In this document: piece after piece, positions 42,279 to 51,914 of the stretch
How the letters are laid out: every line of letters begins with the position of its first letter
How positions within the stretch are numbered: the first letter of the stretch is position 1
Assembly: GCF_039595395.1 (NCBI RefSeq)
Contig: NZ_JBCNLP010000006.1
Span: 1,617,001 to 1,681,000, forward strand
Reading direction: 5' to 3'
DNA length: 64,000 bases
From: Novosphingobium sp.
GTDB taxonomy: Bacteria > Pseudomonadota > Alphaproteobacteria > Sphingomonadales > Sphingomonadaceae
The notes under the pieces: generated by a model
Seen by the model: the letters and a program-made list of their open reading frames with translations, nothing else
Told to the model about the DNA's origin: nothing
Database searches by the model: none
Made by a program: the position numbers and the translations under genes

Positions 42279-45176
42279 ATGACGATCTCCCCTCGCCCGA
42301 ATCTCCGAAGCCCCACGATCCGGGCCTGGATGGCGCTGCCCGCCTGCCTGTGCACCGCCACGCCCGCCAGCGCGGGGGAAGCCTGCAAGGGCATCGCGCT
42401 GGCCCAGGCTCTGGTCGAGTTGGGCCAGAAATCGGGGATCACACTGGCCTTCAACGCCGCGCGCGTACCGCGCCGCTGCGTCTCGCGTCCGCGCGCTGCC
42501 GATCCGTTCAAGGCTCTGGCTGTACTGGCCCAACAATCGGACCTGCGTCTGGTGACGCTGCGGCCCAATCTCTACGCCCTGCTGCCGGCCGCCCCGCCGC
42601 CACCCCGCCCCATGTCTCCCCGCATCGCACAGGACGACAGGCACCAGCCCGCCCCGGCCACGCTGGCCGAACAATCCATCGTGGTGATTGCCAGAAACGC
42701 CGACAGCGAAGCGGCCTCGATGGTTGCGCGGCTGTCCACCACACCGGTCGATGTCGTCAGCGGCGAGGCGATGCGCCGCCTGCCCGCCACCTCCGCCGCC
42801 GACGGGCTGCGGCTGGTGCCCGGCCTGCAATTTGACAATGAGCGCGGCAACGGCATCTATCTCTTCGCGCGTGGGCTCGATTCCTCCTTCCATCTGGCCA
42901 AACTCGACGGGCGGACGGTGGCCATCAACGATCTGATCGAGAATGGCACGCCAATGGGCCGCAGCTTCCGTTTCGAGATGCTGCCAGCCGATCTGATCGA
43001 CACGATCTCGGTGGCGAAAACCGGGCTGACCGGCGATTCCGATCCCACCATCGGCATCACCGCCGATGTGAAGACGCCGCGCCCTTTCGCCATGGGCCGC
43101 CAGATCATCCTGAAGGCCCAGCAGACGCGCAGCAGCATGCGCCCCGGCGGGGCCAACGGCTTTTCTGGGCTGGCCAGCTGGGTGAACGATGCCCGCAGCT
43201 TCGGGATTCTGGCGCAGCTTTCCAGCCAGGCGCTCAAGGTGCGCAACGATCGTTTTCTGGAATTCGAATGGGAAAAGGATGCCTGGCCGGGCGTGTTTCC
43301 CGCCGGCACCTACACGCCCGGCCGGGTGCGCCCGACCATCGAGATGGAGGACCGCCAGCAGAAATCCACCTTCATGGCGCTGCAATGGCAACCCGCGCCG
43401 GGCCACCAGATTGAGCTTACCGTGCTGCGCACCAGGCTCGATGTGCATTACACGGAATATGGCCTCGACATCTATCCCGATGACGCCACCTACAACACGC
43501 CGGTCTTCGAGGCGAACACGGCCAAGCTGGTCGGCAATACGGTGGTGGCCGGCACCATCGACAATGTGCGCTGGATGGGTTCGCTGGAAACCAGCCTGAA
43601 CCGCCATGATCTGCTGGCCACCGGGGCGCATTACACGGGCTCTGCCGGGGCCTGGCAGTGGAGCGCGGATCTGGCCTATTCCAATGCCCACAGCTATCAG
43701 CCCGGCGGCCTTGGCACCTCGCGCGAGCGGATCGCGTTCTTCGCGCCGCTCACCTTCGATTTTTCGGGCGGATACAGGCAGGTCGCCTCGCTTTCCACCA
43801 ACGTCAACCTGCAGGACAGCGCCACCTATCAGGGCTGGATCTACAATTACGCCCCCAAGGATTCGCTCGACACTGATGCCTCGGCCCGGCTGGATGTTGC
43901 GCGGCATCTGGACTGGGTGGCTGGCACGCTGCGCGGCGGCATCGCGCTGGGGCGGCGCACGCGGCGTTATTGGCGGCGTGATTTCTTCATCGACACGCTG
44001 GTCGGCGAAACGGGATCGGCCCTCGCCAGCCAGATCGAGGTGATGCCCATCGGCAATGCCTTTGCGGGCGCCACCTCCATTCCCACCTCATGGCTGGTGC
44101 CCAAGGCAGGGGCTTTCAATGATCTGCTCACCCCCGACCTGCTGAGTTCGCCGCTCACCGCCGACGATCTGGCCGCCACCTATAACATCATCGAGGATTC
44201 GCGCGCGGCCTATGGCGCGCTGGACATGGCGGGCCGGATCGGCCGCCTGCCCGTCAGCGGCACGCTGGCGCTGCGGGTCAACCAGACACGCCAGCTGTCG
44301 AGCGGTTATGAGGAGGTCGATAACCTCGCCTCGCCGGTGTCCTATGCCCGCACCTATACGGTGGCGCTGCCCAGCTTGGCGCTACGGCTCGATCTGGCGC
44401 CAAGCTGGGTGCTGCGCGTCGATGCGGCGCGCAGCTTCACCCCGCCCAACCTGACCGACCTCGCGCCGCGCTTCACCACTTCGCTGGAAAACCGCACCGC
44501 ATCGGGCGGCAACCCCGATCTGAAGCCCTTCACGGGCACCAATGTCGATGTGGGCCTGAGCTATTACGGGCCGCGCGGCAGAACGGTGTCGCTCACGCTG
44601 TTCCAGCGCTATCTCGACAATTATCTCACCTCGCAGAACCAGCTGGTCAATGTGCCGCCCTATGGCGACCTGACCGAAACGATCACCGTCAACGGCAAGG
44701 CGGCAATCATCTCAGGCGCGGAGCTGGCCTGGTCGCTGCCCGTGCCGCTGCCCCATCCGCTGGCGGGCCGCCTGACCTTCGACGGCTCCGTCACCGCCAA
44801 TGGGGTGCATGCCAGCTTCGATGCCGGAGACCGCATCATCCGCAACGAACTGGTGGGCCTCTCGCGCCTGAGCATGAGCGCACGCGGGCATTACACGCGC
44901 GGGCCTCTGGGCCTCGATCTGGCATGGTTCTGGCGCAGCCGCTACATGATCAGCTATGGCAGCAGCACCATTGGCGAGGAATATGTTGCCCCGCTTGGCA
45001 CGCTCGACGGCCAGATCAGTTGGAAAGGGCCGCGCAATCTGCTCTTCGGCTTCGGCGTCACCAACATAACGGATGCCCGCAAATATCTCTATGGCGTCGA
45101 TACGAACCAGCCTAATGAAATCAATACCTTTGGTCGCCGTTTCGTCCTGTCCGTCACCTGGAAGCGCAAACCCTGA
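42279..45176 (+). CDS. TonB-dependent transducer with N-terminal STN domain
   Basis: Outer-membrane receptor of 965 aa that also signals. After a signal peptide (about 1-32), residues about 37-105 form a secretin/TonB short N-terminal (STN) domain: GIALAQALVELGQKSGITLAFNAARV and KALAVLAQQSDLRLVTL. In FecA-type transducers this domain contacts the anti-sigma factor. A plug follows with MRRLPATSAADGLRLVPGLQFDNERGNGIYLFARGLDS, and the barrel ends FGRRFVLSVTWKRKP. The stop overlaps the sigma factor start (TGATG). The ligand is unknown; the downstream hydrolase suggests a phosphorylated or otherwise esterified organic compound rather than necessarily iron. Confidence 0.92.
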   Translation: MTISPRPNLRSPTIRAWMALPACLCTATPASAGEACKGIALAQALVELGQKSGITLAFNAARVPRRCVSRPRAADPFKALAVLAQQSDLRLVTLRPNLYALLPAAPPPPRPMSPRIAQDDRHQPAPATLAEQSIVVIARNADSEAASMVARLSTTPVDVVSGEAMRRLPATSAADGLRLVPGLQFDNERGNGIYLFARGLDSSFHLAKLDGRTVAINDLIENGTPMGRSFRFEMLPADLIDTISVAKTGLTGDSDPTIGITADVKTPRPFAMGRQIILKAQQTRSSMRPGGANGFSGLASWVNDARSFGILAQLSSQALKVRNDRFLEFEWEKDAWPGVFPAGTYTPGRVRPTIEMEDRQQKSTFMALQWQPAPGHQIELTVLRTRLDVHYTEYGLDIYPDDATYNTPVFEANTAKLVGNTVVAGTIDNVRWMGSLETSLNRHDLLATGAHYTGSAGAWQWSADLAYSNAHSYQPGGLGTSRERIAFFAPLTFDFSGGYRQVASLSTNVNLQDSATYQGWIYNYAPKDSLDTDASARLDVARHLDWVAGTLRGGIALGRRTRRYWRRDFFIDTLVGETGSALASQIEVMPIGNAFAGATSIPTSWLVPKAGAFNDLLTPDLLSSPLTADDLAATYNIIEDSRAAYGALDMAGRIGRLPVSGTLALRVNQTRQLSSGYEEVDNLASPVSYARTYTVALPSLALRLDLAPSWVLRVDAARSFTPPNLTDLAPRFTTSLENRTASGGNPDLKPFTGTNVDVGLSYYGPRGRTVSLTLFQRYLDNYLTSQNQLVNVPPYGDLTETITVNGKAAIISGAELAWSLPVPLPHPLAGRLTFDGSVTANGVHASFDAGDRIIRNELVGLSRLSMSARGHYTRGPLGLDLAWFWRSRYMISYGSSTIGEEYVAPLGTLDGQISWKGPRNLLFGFGVTNITDARKYLYGVDTNQPNEINTFGRRFVLSVTWKRKP

Positions 45177-45724
45177 TGTCTGACGATCCACCAAGACCGC
45201 CCTTCAGTCAGAGGCTGGAGCAGGCGCGCAGCTTTGACAGCTTCGTGCAACGCCATCGCCAGCCACTGGAACGCTATTTCCGGCGGCGCGGCGCCACGCG
45301 CGAGGAGGCCGAGGATCTGACCCAGGGCGTGTTCCTCAAGCTGCTCGACAAGGTGAGGCTGGAAGGCACGGTGGCCGATGGATATGTCTTTGCCGCCGCC
45401 GCCAGCGTCTTTGTCGATCATCGGCGCGCCGTGGCGGTGCGCCCCTCCGCCGGTCTGGCCGTCGCGCTCGACGAACAACTGGCCTGCGAAGCGCCCCTGC
45501 CCGACCGCATCGTTGAGGATCGGGAAACTCTGCGCGTTATACGCAAGAAAATACGGGACTTGCCTTCCAAACTGTCCCGTGCCTTCATCCTTCATCGTTT
45601 CGACCAATTGTCCCAAGCCGAGATTTCCCGCCGCATGAATGTGTCCGTCAGTTCCGTCGAAAAATACATTGCCGCGGCACTCGAGACCTTGCGGCACCCG
45701 ATGGCGGGCGGCGACGATGAGTGA
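45176..45724 (+). CDS. ECF sigma factor, FecI-like
   Basis: Extracytoplasmic-function sigma factor of 182 aa. Region 2 is FVQRHRQPLERYFRRRGATREEAEDLTQGVFLKLL, with the promoter-melting segment ending at VFVDHRRA. Region 4 is IRDLPSKLSRAFILHRFDQLSQAEISRRMNVSVSSVEKYIAAAL, with VSVSSVEKYI as the recognition helix, typical of FecI. It overlaps the transducer gene by one base and the FecR gene by eight, so the three are translationally coupled. It should activate the TonB receptor and hydrolase genes downstream and perhaps its own operon. Confidence 0.93.
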   Translation: MSDDPPRPPFSQRLEQARSFDSFVQRHRQPLERYFRRRGATREEAEDLTQGVFLKLLDKVRLEGTVADGYVFAAAASVFVDHRRAVAVRPSAGLAVALDEQLACEAPLPDRIVEDRETLRVIRKKIRDLPSKLSRAFILHRFDQLSQAEISRRMNVSVSSVEKYIAAALETLRHPMAGGDDE

Positions 45725-46718
45725 GGCCGGGCAGGCCGGGCCCCGCGATCCCGCCTTCGATGCCATCGCCCTTCTCGTCACGCGCGGCCTCTCGGCCCCG
45801 CTGGATCAGGCCGACAGCGCCGAGCTGGACCGGCTGATCGCCGCCACGCCGGGCGGCGAGGCCTTCGCGCAGGAGCTGATCGACCAGTGGACGCTGGCCG
45901 GCATCGCCGGAAAGCCCCGGTCGCGGGTCACCGTGCCCTCCGCAGAACCCTTCGGCGAGGTCGAGCAGACGCCCTCCGATGCTCCCCGCCATGGCTGGTG
46001 GCGGCGCGGGGCCATCGCGGCGGCGCTGGCGCTGGTGGCCCTCACCGGCGGCACACTGGCCTGGCGGCAGTTCGGCAGCGGAGAAGCCAAACCCCTGCTG
46101 ATCGCCGCGACCAGCGAACCGATCACCACCACGCTTCAGGATGGTTCCAGCGTCTCGCTCTCGCGCGACGGCAAAGTCGAGGTGCAGCTCAAACCGCATC
46201 AGCGCCTGCTGCGCCAGATCGGCGGCGAGGCCTATTACGAGGTCGCCAAGGATCACACCCGCCCCTTTACCGTCGAGGCTTCGGGTTACCGCGTCACCGC
46301 GCTGGGCACCCGCTTCAATGTGGCGCCAGGCCCGGCGGGGCTGGTGGTCGACCTGCTGTCGGGCCGGGTGCGGATCGAGACCGCGCGCGGCGGCGATGCG
46401 CCGGTGTTCCTCACCGCCGGGCAGCGTTTTATCGGCGGGGCCCATCCGCATGTCGCCCCCGCCGATCCCTCCGCCGCCGACTGGCGGACAGGGCGGCTGG
46501 TGTTCAACGATCTGCCGCTGGCCGAGGTGGCGCAGCGCCTGTCGGGCTACAGCGGGCGGCGGATCGGCATCGGCGGCCCCGGCGTGGGCGCGCTGCGCTT
46601 TTCGGGCGTGCTGCGCTGGGACCGGCCCGAGGACTGGGGCGCCGCCTTCGAGGCCACGCTGCCGGTGCGCGTCGAACAGGCGCCCGACGGGATCGAGATC
46701 ACCAGCAGGGGCGGCTGA
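45717..46718 (+). CDS. FecR-type anti-sigma factor
   Basis: Membrane sensor of 333 aa. The N-terminal cytoplasmic part binds the sigma factor: AFDAIALLVTRGLSAPLDQADSAELDRLIAATPGGEAFAQE. One TM helix AIAAALALVALTGGTLAW spans about residues 98-115. The periplasmic FecR domain has TSEPITTTLQDGSSVSLSRDGKVEVQ, GEAYYEVAKDHTRPFTVEASGYRVTALGTRFNV and VDLLSGRVRIET. The C-terminal segment VFNDLPLAEVAQRLSGYSGRRIGI resembles an STN-like fold, which would meet the receptor's STN domain. Sigma and FecR genes overlap. A hairpin with a T run follows the stop. Confidence 0.93.
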   Translation: MSEAGQAGPRDPAFDAIALLVTRGLSAPLDQADSAELDRLIAATPGGEAFAQELIDQWTLAGIAGKPRSRVTVPSAEPFGEVEQTPSDAPRHGWWRRGAIAAALALVALTGGTLAWRQFGSGEAKPLLIAATSEPITTTLQDGSSVSLSRDGKVEVQLKPHQRLLRQIGGEAYYEVAKDHTRPFTVEASGYRVTALGTRFNVAPGPAGLVVDLLSGRVRIETARGGDAPVFLTAGQRFIGGAHPHVAPADPSAADWRTGRLVFNDLPLAEVAQRLSGYSGRRIGIGGPGVGALRFSGVLRWDRPEDWGAAFEATLPVRVEQAPDGIEITSRGG

Positions 46719-46756
46719 GCCCTGCCCGCTCCGAATTTTGTTGTGACATTTGTGTG

Positions 46757-46791
46757 AAAATTTTGGGGGTGGCGCCGGCACCCCCGTTTTC
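46757..46791. terminator. Hairpin between fecR-like gene and TonB receptor
   Basis: GAAAATTTT precedes GGGGGTG, a 7-base loop, CACCCCC and GTTTTC. The outer GAAAA and TTTTC can extend the stem. It lies about 40 bases after the FecR stop and 55 before the next start. It could stop or attenuate the signalling operon so that the receptor gene relies on its own promoter. Confidence 0.6.
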
Positions 46792-46845
46792 CCCCGCGAG
46801 GCCGCCTGATCGGGCCGCCCTCTCGCATCTTCATTGGGGACACAT

Positions 46846-49650
46846 ATGTCATTTTCTTCCTGTCGAGCCGCGCTGGGCGTGGCCAGCCTTTCGGTCATGG
46901 CGCTGGCCTTGGCCGCACCGGTGCTGGCCCATGCCGCCACGGATGCCAACACCGCCGGTGCCGCCAGTTCCGCCGCCACTACCGCTGACGGTCAGGGCGA
47001 TGGCAGCATTCTGGTGACCGGCACCCGGATCAGCAGCCTGCATGACGCGCTGGAGCAAAAGCAGAAAGCCGCGGGCGTGGTGGACATCATGTCGAAGGAA
47101 GAAATCGCCGCGCGCCCGGCGGGCACCATCGTCGATGCCATCACCCATCTGCCCGGCCTTTCGGGCTTCAGCGACATGGGGCTGGGCCAGGCGGCCACCG
47201 GCGAGCAGGAATATGTCTCCATCCGTGGCATCGATTCAGCCTATAACGCCTATACGTTCAACGGCATGCGCGTGCCTCAGGCCGATCCCAACACCCGCGC
47301 CCTGTCGCTCAAGATGCTGCCGCCCAACGGCATCCAGTCCGTGACCGTGTCCAAGACGCCGACAGCGGATATGGACGGCGATGCCATTGGCGGATCGATC
47401 GACATCCGCACCCCCACCGCCTTCGATTTCAAGGGCACCTACACCAGCGCCACCGTTCAGGGCCATATCGCCGATCAGGCCACGCGCAGCGGCGCGGACT
47501 GGGGCGGCGTGGGCGGTTCCTTCGAATTCGCCCGCACCTTCGGCGCCGCCAGGAACATCGGCTTCTACCTCACCGCCTATTACGACAAGAAGAGCACCGC
47601 CGCCGAAACGGTCGAGGCCACCGGCTATGCCCCCAACCTCGCTTCCGAGGCGACGGCAACCAATTACCGCAATGTCAGCGGGCTGACGCCAACCGGCGTG
47701 CGCTATGACTATTACCATGACGACATCAAGCGCTATGGTGGCAGCGCCTCGCTCGATTACCACGGCGACCGGCACAGCTTCTATCTGCAGGGGTCCTATT
47801 CACGCTATTCGGTCAAGGGCGACGATACGCAGCACAGCATCCTCAACGGCCAGACCAGCCTCTATTCCAACGGTGTCACCTACAGCCCCGAAGGCATCAT
47901 GCCGGGCGGCTATTTCCAGCTGCGTGACCAGAAAGAGCAGCTGCTGACGGTGAAGCTGGGGGGCACCAGCGATCTGGGCCGCCTGCACCTGTCCTATTCT
48001 GGCTCCTTCGGGCGCAGCACCACCGCCCGCCCCAATTACGTCGAGGGCAGCCTGTATGGTACGGTCAACACCACCGGCTATGCCTCGAACATCGATCTGA
48101 GCAATCCGGCGCATACCGTCGTCACCTATGATTCCCAGGCGACGAAGAATTACGAGCTGAACCAGGACACCGATCGCCTCTGGAAGTTCCAGGGATCGGA
48201 CAGCGGCAGCAGCGCCAACACCTATAGCGGCCGCCTCGACATGCATTACGATGTGCAACGCGGGCTGCTCGACACGATCTCGGCGGGTGCCAAATACAGC
48301 TCGACCGACCGCTATCAGTATCAGCATCAGTTCTTCGGCAACAATGGCGACAATTTCGTCATCACCGATGCCAATGGCGTGCAGCGCCCCTTCAACAATC
48401 CGGCCGGTCCCGCCACATCGCTGCTGGCAGGGCGCAACCTGTCATCGACACTGGGCGATTACGCCGGGACCTTCCGCGTCCTCGACCGCTCGACCTTCGA
48501 GAACGGGGTGCTGCCCTATATCTACACCAGCCAGTATGCGCTGGATTCCAACGGCAATGTCGTGGGCAATCCGGGCGCCTATACGATCAACGATTACAAC
48601 CGCAACACGGTCAGCGGCAATGAATCGATCTATGCCGGCTATGTCTCGGCCAAGCTGAAATCGGGCCCGCTCGAAGCGATTGCCGGGCTGCGCTATGAAT
48701 ACACCGATTTCTCCAGCAGCCAATGGATCGTCGATGGCAACACCGGCTCCTTCACCTCCACCGGCAACCATTACGGCGAATGGCTGCCCAGCCTGATCGC
48801 CAACTGGCGCCCCGACCAGCATCTGGTTGTGCGCGGTGCGGTGCGCCGCAGCTTCTCGCGCCCGGCCTTCGGGCTGATCGCCAGCCCGGTCACCTACACC
48901 CGCAACGACATCACCGGCGCCATCGACAGCATCAGCCAGGGCAACCCCGATCTGAAACCCGCCACCGCCTGGAATTACGACCTCTCGGCCGAATGGTACG
49001 GCCCGCAGGACACGCTGATCGAGGCCAATGCCTATTACAAGTCGATCAACAACTTCATTTACACCGCCACCACCACCGGCGCGATGCCCAGCGCCAGCAG
49101 CGCCACGATCAACAATGGCGGCGTGGCGGTGACCATGCCGGAAAACGGCAAGGATGCCATGATCTATGGCCTCTCGATCGATGCGCGGCATTACTTCCGC
49201 AACGCCCCAGGCCTGCTGAGCGGCTTTGGCGTGGCCGGATCGCTCACGCTTCAGCACAGCAGCGCCGACAGCGGCCGGGCCGACCATTACGGACGCCGCA
49301 CCTGGCTGCCGCGCGCGCCGCAGACGATCTACAACTTCGATCTGCTCTATGACGCCCATGGCCTGCATGCAGACCTGTCCTACCAGTATCAGGGCCTGCA
49401 GCTGGTGGGACTGACCAGCAACAATCTCGACGAATATCTCCAGCCCACCAAGACGCTGGATTTCAGCGTCAGTTATCCGGTGCGCGGCATCACCTTCACC
49501 GTGGCCGCCAAGAACCTGACCAATGAGATCATGTTCTACAAGACGCTGGGCAAGACGACGCAATACCTTGGTACGCAGGATGGCGGGGGCAATGGCTCCT
49601 ATGTGGCGACGGGGCGCTTCTTCACCATTTCGGCGACGAGGAAGTTCTGA
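46846..49650 (+). CDS. TonB-dependent receptor (Xanthomonas-Caulobacter type)
   Basis: Receptor of 934 aa. ATG 46846 follows GGGG by about 7 bases. A signal peptide ends near PVLAHAA. ILVTGTRISSLHDALEQKQKAAGVVDIMSKEEIAARPAGTIVDAI (broken here only by description) and YVSIRGIDSAYNAYTFNGMRVP followed by SVTVSKTPTADMDGDAIGGSIDI are hallmarks of the TIGR01782-type receptors of sphingomonads and caulobacters, usually used for carbohydrates and other organics. The barrel ends FFTISATRKF. No STN domain is present, so this is a transporter, not a transducer. It is likely the main target of the sigma/FecR pair upstream, with the hydrolase gene following. Confidence 0.93.
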   Translation: MSFSSCRAALGVASLSVMALALAAPVLAHAATDANTAGAASSAATTADGQGDGSILVTGTRISSLHDALEQKQKAAGVVDIMSKEEIAARPAGTIVDAITHLPGLSGFSDMGLGQAATGEQEYVSIRGIDSAYNAYTFNGMRVPQADPNTRALSLKMLPPNGIQSVTVSKTPTADMDGDAIGGSIDIRTPTAFDFKGTYTSATVQGHIADQATRSGADWGGVGGSFEFARTFGAARNIGFYLTAYYDKKSTAAETVEATGYAPNLASEATATNYRNVSGLTPTGVRYDYYHDDIKRYGGSASLDYHGDRHSFYLQGSYSRYSVKGDDTQHSILNGQTSLYSNGVTYSPEGIMPGGYFQLRDQKEQLLTVKLGGTSDLGRLHLSYSGSFGRSTTARPNYVEGSLYGTVNTTGYASNIDLSNPAHTVVTYDSQATKNYELNQDTDRLWKFQGSDSGSSANTYSGRLDMHYDVQRGLLDTISAGAKYSSTDRYQYQHQFFGNNGDNFVITDANGVQRPFNNPAGPATSLLAGRNLSSTLGDYAGTFRVLDRSTFENGVLPYIYTSQYALDSNGNVVGNPGAYTINDYNRNTVSGNESIYAGYVSAKLKSGPLEAIAGLRYEYTDFSSSQWIVDGNTGSFTSTGNHYGEWLPSLIANWRPDQHLVVRGAVRRSFSRPAFGLIASPVTYTRNDITGAIDSISQGNPDLKPATAWNYDLSAEWYGPQDTLIEANAYYKSINNFIYTATTTGAMPSASSATINNGGVAVTMPENGKDAMIYGLSIDARHYFRNAPGLLSGFGVAGSLTLQHSSADSGRADHYGRRTWLPRAPQTIYNFDLLYDAHGLHADLSYQYQGLQLVGLTSNNLDEYLQPTKTLDFSVSYPVRGITFTVAAKNLTNEIMFYKTLGKTTQYLGTQDGGGNGSYVATGRFFTISATRKF

Positions 49651-49733
49651 TCGGCCTGCAACCAATGACGAGCGGGGGCAGCGATCTGCCCCCGCGACCC
49701 GCCCGACGATCGAGCCCGACAATGGAGATTGCC

Positions 49734-51278
49734 ATGATCCGCGCCGCCCTCCCCCTGCTTACCAGTGGCACCGCGATCCTTCTTGCCGCCCCCCTTCTCA
49801 CCACCGCGCCAGCCTTCGCCGATACGCCCGCCGAGACCGTGCTGACCGGCACCCTGACCCATGCCGATCTCGGCTCCTACCGCGAGCTGCCTTTCGATGT
49901 GCCTGCGGGGACCAGCAAGATCACCATCGATGTCACCTGGCTAGGCCGCGAAAAGGGCACGACCCTGGTCAATGGCCTCTACGACCCCGAGCGCCTGCGC
50001 GGCTGGGGCGGCGGCATCAAGCCGCATATCGTGGTGGCCGACAGCTATGCCTCCTCCTCCTATCTGCCCGGGCCGATCCACCCCGGCGTCTGGCGCCTCA
50101 GCCTGGCGGTGGCGAGCATCCGGGCGGGCGAGACATCGCCTTACAAGGTGACGGTCCATTTTGACCATGGCGCGGCGGCGCAGGTGATCACCCCCTCGCC
50201 GATCCGTGACACCCCCGGCTGGTATCGCGGCGATCTGCACACCCATACCGGGGAAAGCGATGCCGCCTGCCAGAGCCAGAGCGGCAAGGCGGTGCCCTGC
50301 CCGGTCTATTTCACGCTGGATGCGGCGGCGAAACGCGGGCTCGATTTTCTGGTGGTGACGGATCACAACGCCACGTCACAGGTCGGCTTTCTGGCTGAAC
50401 TGGCGCCTTATTTCGACCGTATGCTGGTGATCCCCGGCCGCGAGATGACCACGCAATATGGCCATTACAATCTGCTGGGCATCACTGATTTCGTCGATTT
50501 CCGCCTGGGCACACCGGGGCAGAGCGACATCAACGCCATGTTCGATGCCTCCGCCTTTTCCGGAGCGCTGATCTCGGTCAACCACCCCGAAATCCCCACT
50601 GGCGAGGATTGTCTGGGCTGCGGCTGGAGCGCACCGGGCACCGATTATCGCCGCGTCTCCTCGATCGAGGTCGCCAATGGCGGTCTGGCCGCTGACAAGG
50701 GTCACTTCGACGACGGCAAGGGATCGGGCACCGCCTATTGGGAAGATCTGCTGAACAAGGGCTTCCATCTCACCGGCGTGGGCGGCAGCGACAACCATGA
50801 TCCGATCGATGGCCGCGCGGCCATCTCGCCGGTGGGCGCGCAATCGCCGGTCGGCACGCCAACCACGGTGGTCTATGCGCAGGCCCTGTCGCAACCCGCA
50901 ATTCTGGCCGGGATCAAGGCTGGCCGGGTGTTTATCGATGTCGATGGTTCGCATCGTGCCGCGCTTCTCGATCTGACGGTGCGAGCTGGCGCAAAGTCCG
51001 CAGCCATGGGCGGCACGCTCAGCCGAGGCAAGGGTCAGGCCATGGAGGCGACCGTCTCGGTCAGGGGCATGTCGGGCAGCATGATCGATCTGATCATCGA
51101 TGGTGATCACAACTCTGTTCCCGGCGGCGGCGTGCTGACCGGCGATAACGAGACTCTGCGTATTCCGCTCGCCCCAATGCAACAGGCGCGATGGCTGCGG
51201 GTCGATGTCCGGGACAAGGACGGCAAGCGGCTGCTCATCGGGAATCCGGTCTATATCGATAGAGACAGGTACCGCTGA
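49734..51278 (+). CDS. PHP-domain metallohydrolase (CehA/McbA-like), secreted
   Basis: Periplasmic metal-dependent hydrolase of 514 aa. ATG 49734 has GGAG about 8 bases upstream and a clean signal peptide (LLAAPLLTTAPAFA). An N-terminal beta-sandwich of about 150 residues precedes the PHP domain. That domain carries WYRGDLHTHTGESDA, FLVVTDHNATSQ, IPGREMTTQYGHYNLLG, SVNHPEIPTG and GVGGSDNHD, which together give the His/Asp metal ligands. CehA/McbA relatives cleave phosphate esters or carbamates. A further beta-domain closes the protein. Position behind the receptor suggests it processes the same substrate, so phosphoester scavenging is plausible but unproven. Confidence 0.88.
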   Translation: MIRAALPLLTSGTAILLAAPLLTTAPAFADTPAETVLTGTLTHADLGSYRELPFDVPAGTSKITIDVTWLGREKGTTLVNGLYDPERLRGWGGGIKPHIVVADSYASSSYLPGPIHPGVWRLSLAVASIRAGETSPYKVTVHFDHGAAAQVITPSPIRDTPGWYRGDLHTHTGESDAACQSQSGKAVPCPVYFTLDAAAKRGLDFLVVTDHNATSQVGFLAELAPYFDRMLVIPGREMTTQYGHYNLLGITDFVDFRLGTPGQSDINAMFDASAFSGALISVNHPEIPTGEDCLGCGWSAPGTDYRRVSSIEVANGGLAADKGHFDDGKGSGTAYWEDLLNKGFHLTGVGGSDNHDPIDGRAAISPVGAQSPVGTPTTVVYAQALSQPAILAGIKAGRVFIDVDGSHRAALLDLTVRAGAKSAAMGGTLSRGKGQAMEATVSVRGMSGSMIDLIIDGDHNSVPGGGVLTGDNETLRIPLAPMQQARWLRVDVRDKDGKRLLIGNPVYIDRDRYR

Positions 51279-51338
51279 CAAAGCGGTCATCCAAGGGTCG
51301 ATTGGTCCCGTTCATAGCTGCCGGTCGTTCACCTCGCC
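51274..51338. repeat. Intergenic repeat-related sequence, copy C
   Basis: Begins GCTGACAAAGCGG overlapping the hydrolase stop, and ends with CATAGCTGCCGGTCGTTCACCTCG. The latter resembles the end of copy B (GCTGCCGGTGGCTCACCTCG). The GCTGACAAAG start recurs at 14989 and 38879. It appears to be a dispersed, degenerate intergenic family. Confidence 0.55.
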
Positions 51339-51464
51339 AGGAAGGGCTCAGATCGACCGACCGTGGGACTTTACGGACATTAAAGACCTCTTGCTGAATG
51401 GCATAACCCGCCCGAACCTGCCTTTCTCGCCATCATCGGTCCCTACCTTTGCAATGACCGGTCT

Positions 51465-51483
51465 AGATATGCAGACTATATCT
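51465..51483. promoter_or_regulatory. Inverted repeat upstream of HxlR gene
   Basis: AGATAT and ATATCT are separated by GCAGACT, ending 17 bases before the regulator start. Position and symmetry suggest an autoregulatory operator for a dimeric winged-helix protein overlapping the promoter or start region. Confidence 0.5.
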
Positions 51484-51500
51484 GCTATCAAGAACCCACC

Positions 51501-51914
51501 ATGACTAGTGCAGATATCGTCAAGCATACCGATGTCGACGCCGCCTCGGCGGCAGCAATGTTGCACATCCCCCAGTTCGGGCCAGTCCTCGACAAGATCC
51601 CGGACAAATGGATGGTGATGATCTTCACCGTAATCTGCCTGCGCCCGGCGCGCTTCACCGAGATCAAACGGCGTCTCGACGGCATTAGCCACAAGGCATG
51701 GTCCGATGCGTTGAAGTGCCTCGAACGCCATGGCCTCGTCAGCCGAACCGTGCTGCCAACTCAGCCGATCGGCGTCGAATATGCGATCGCGCCGCTGGGG
51801 CATTCGCTCCGTCAGCCCTTTGAGGCGCTGTGCGCTTGGGCGTTCGATCATGGCCCTGCTGTCGATGCCGCTGTCGTGGCCTTCGGCGCCTCGCGTGACC
51901 GCGAGGCTGCGTGA
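51501..51914 (+). CDS. HxlR-family transcriptional regulator
   Basis: Winged-helix regulator of 137 aa. The domain reads PVLDKIPDKWMVMIFTVICLRPARFTEIKRRLDGISHKAWSDALKCLERHGLVSRT, in line with the HxlR pattern (DKW..LI...L.G..RF.EL.R.L.GIS...L...L..L...GLV.R), then EYAIAPLGHSL. The N-terminal redox Cys found in some members is absent. It overlaps the protease gene by one base (TGATG), so the two are translated together. The inverted repeat just upstream suggests self-control. The signal is unknown. Confidence 0.9.
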   Translation: MTSADIVKHTDVDAASAAAMLHIPQFGPVLDKIPDKWMVMIFTVICLRPARFTEIKRRLDGISHKAWSDALKCLERHGLVSRTVLPTQPIGVEYAIAPLGHSLRQPFEALCAWAFDHGPAVDAAVVAFGASRDREAA

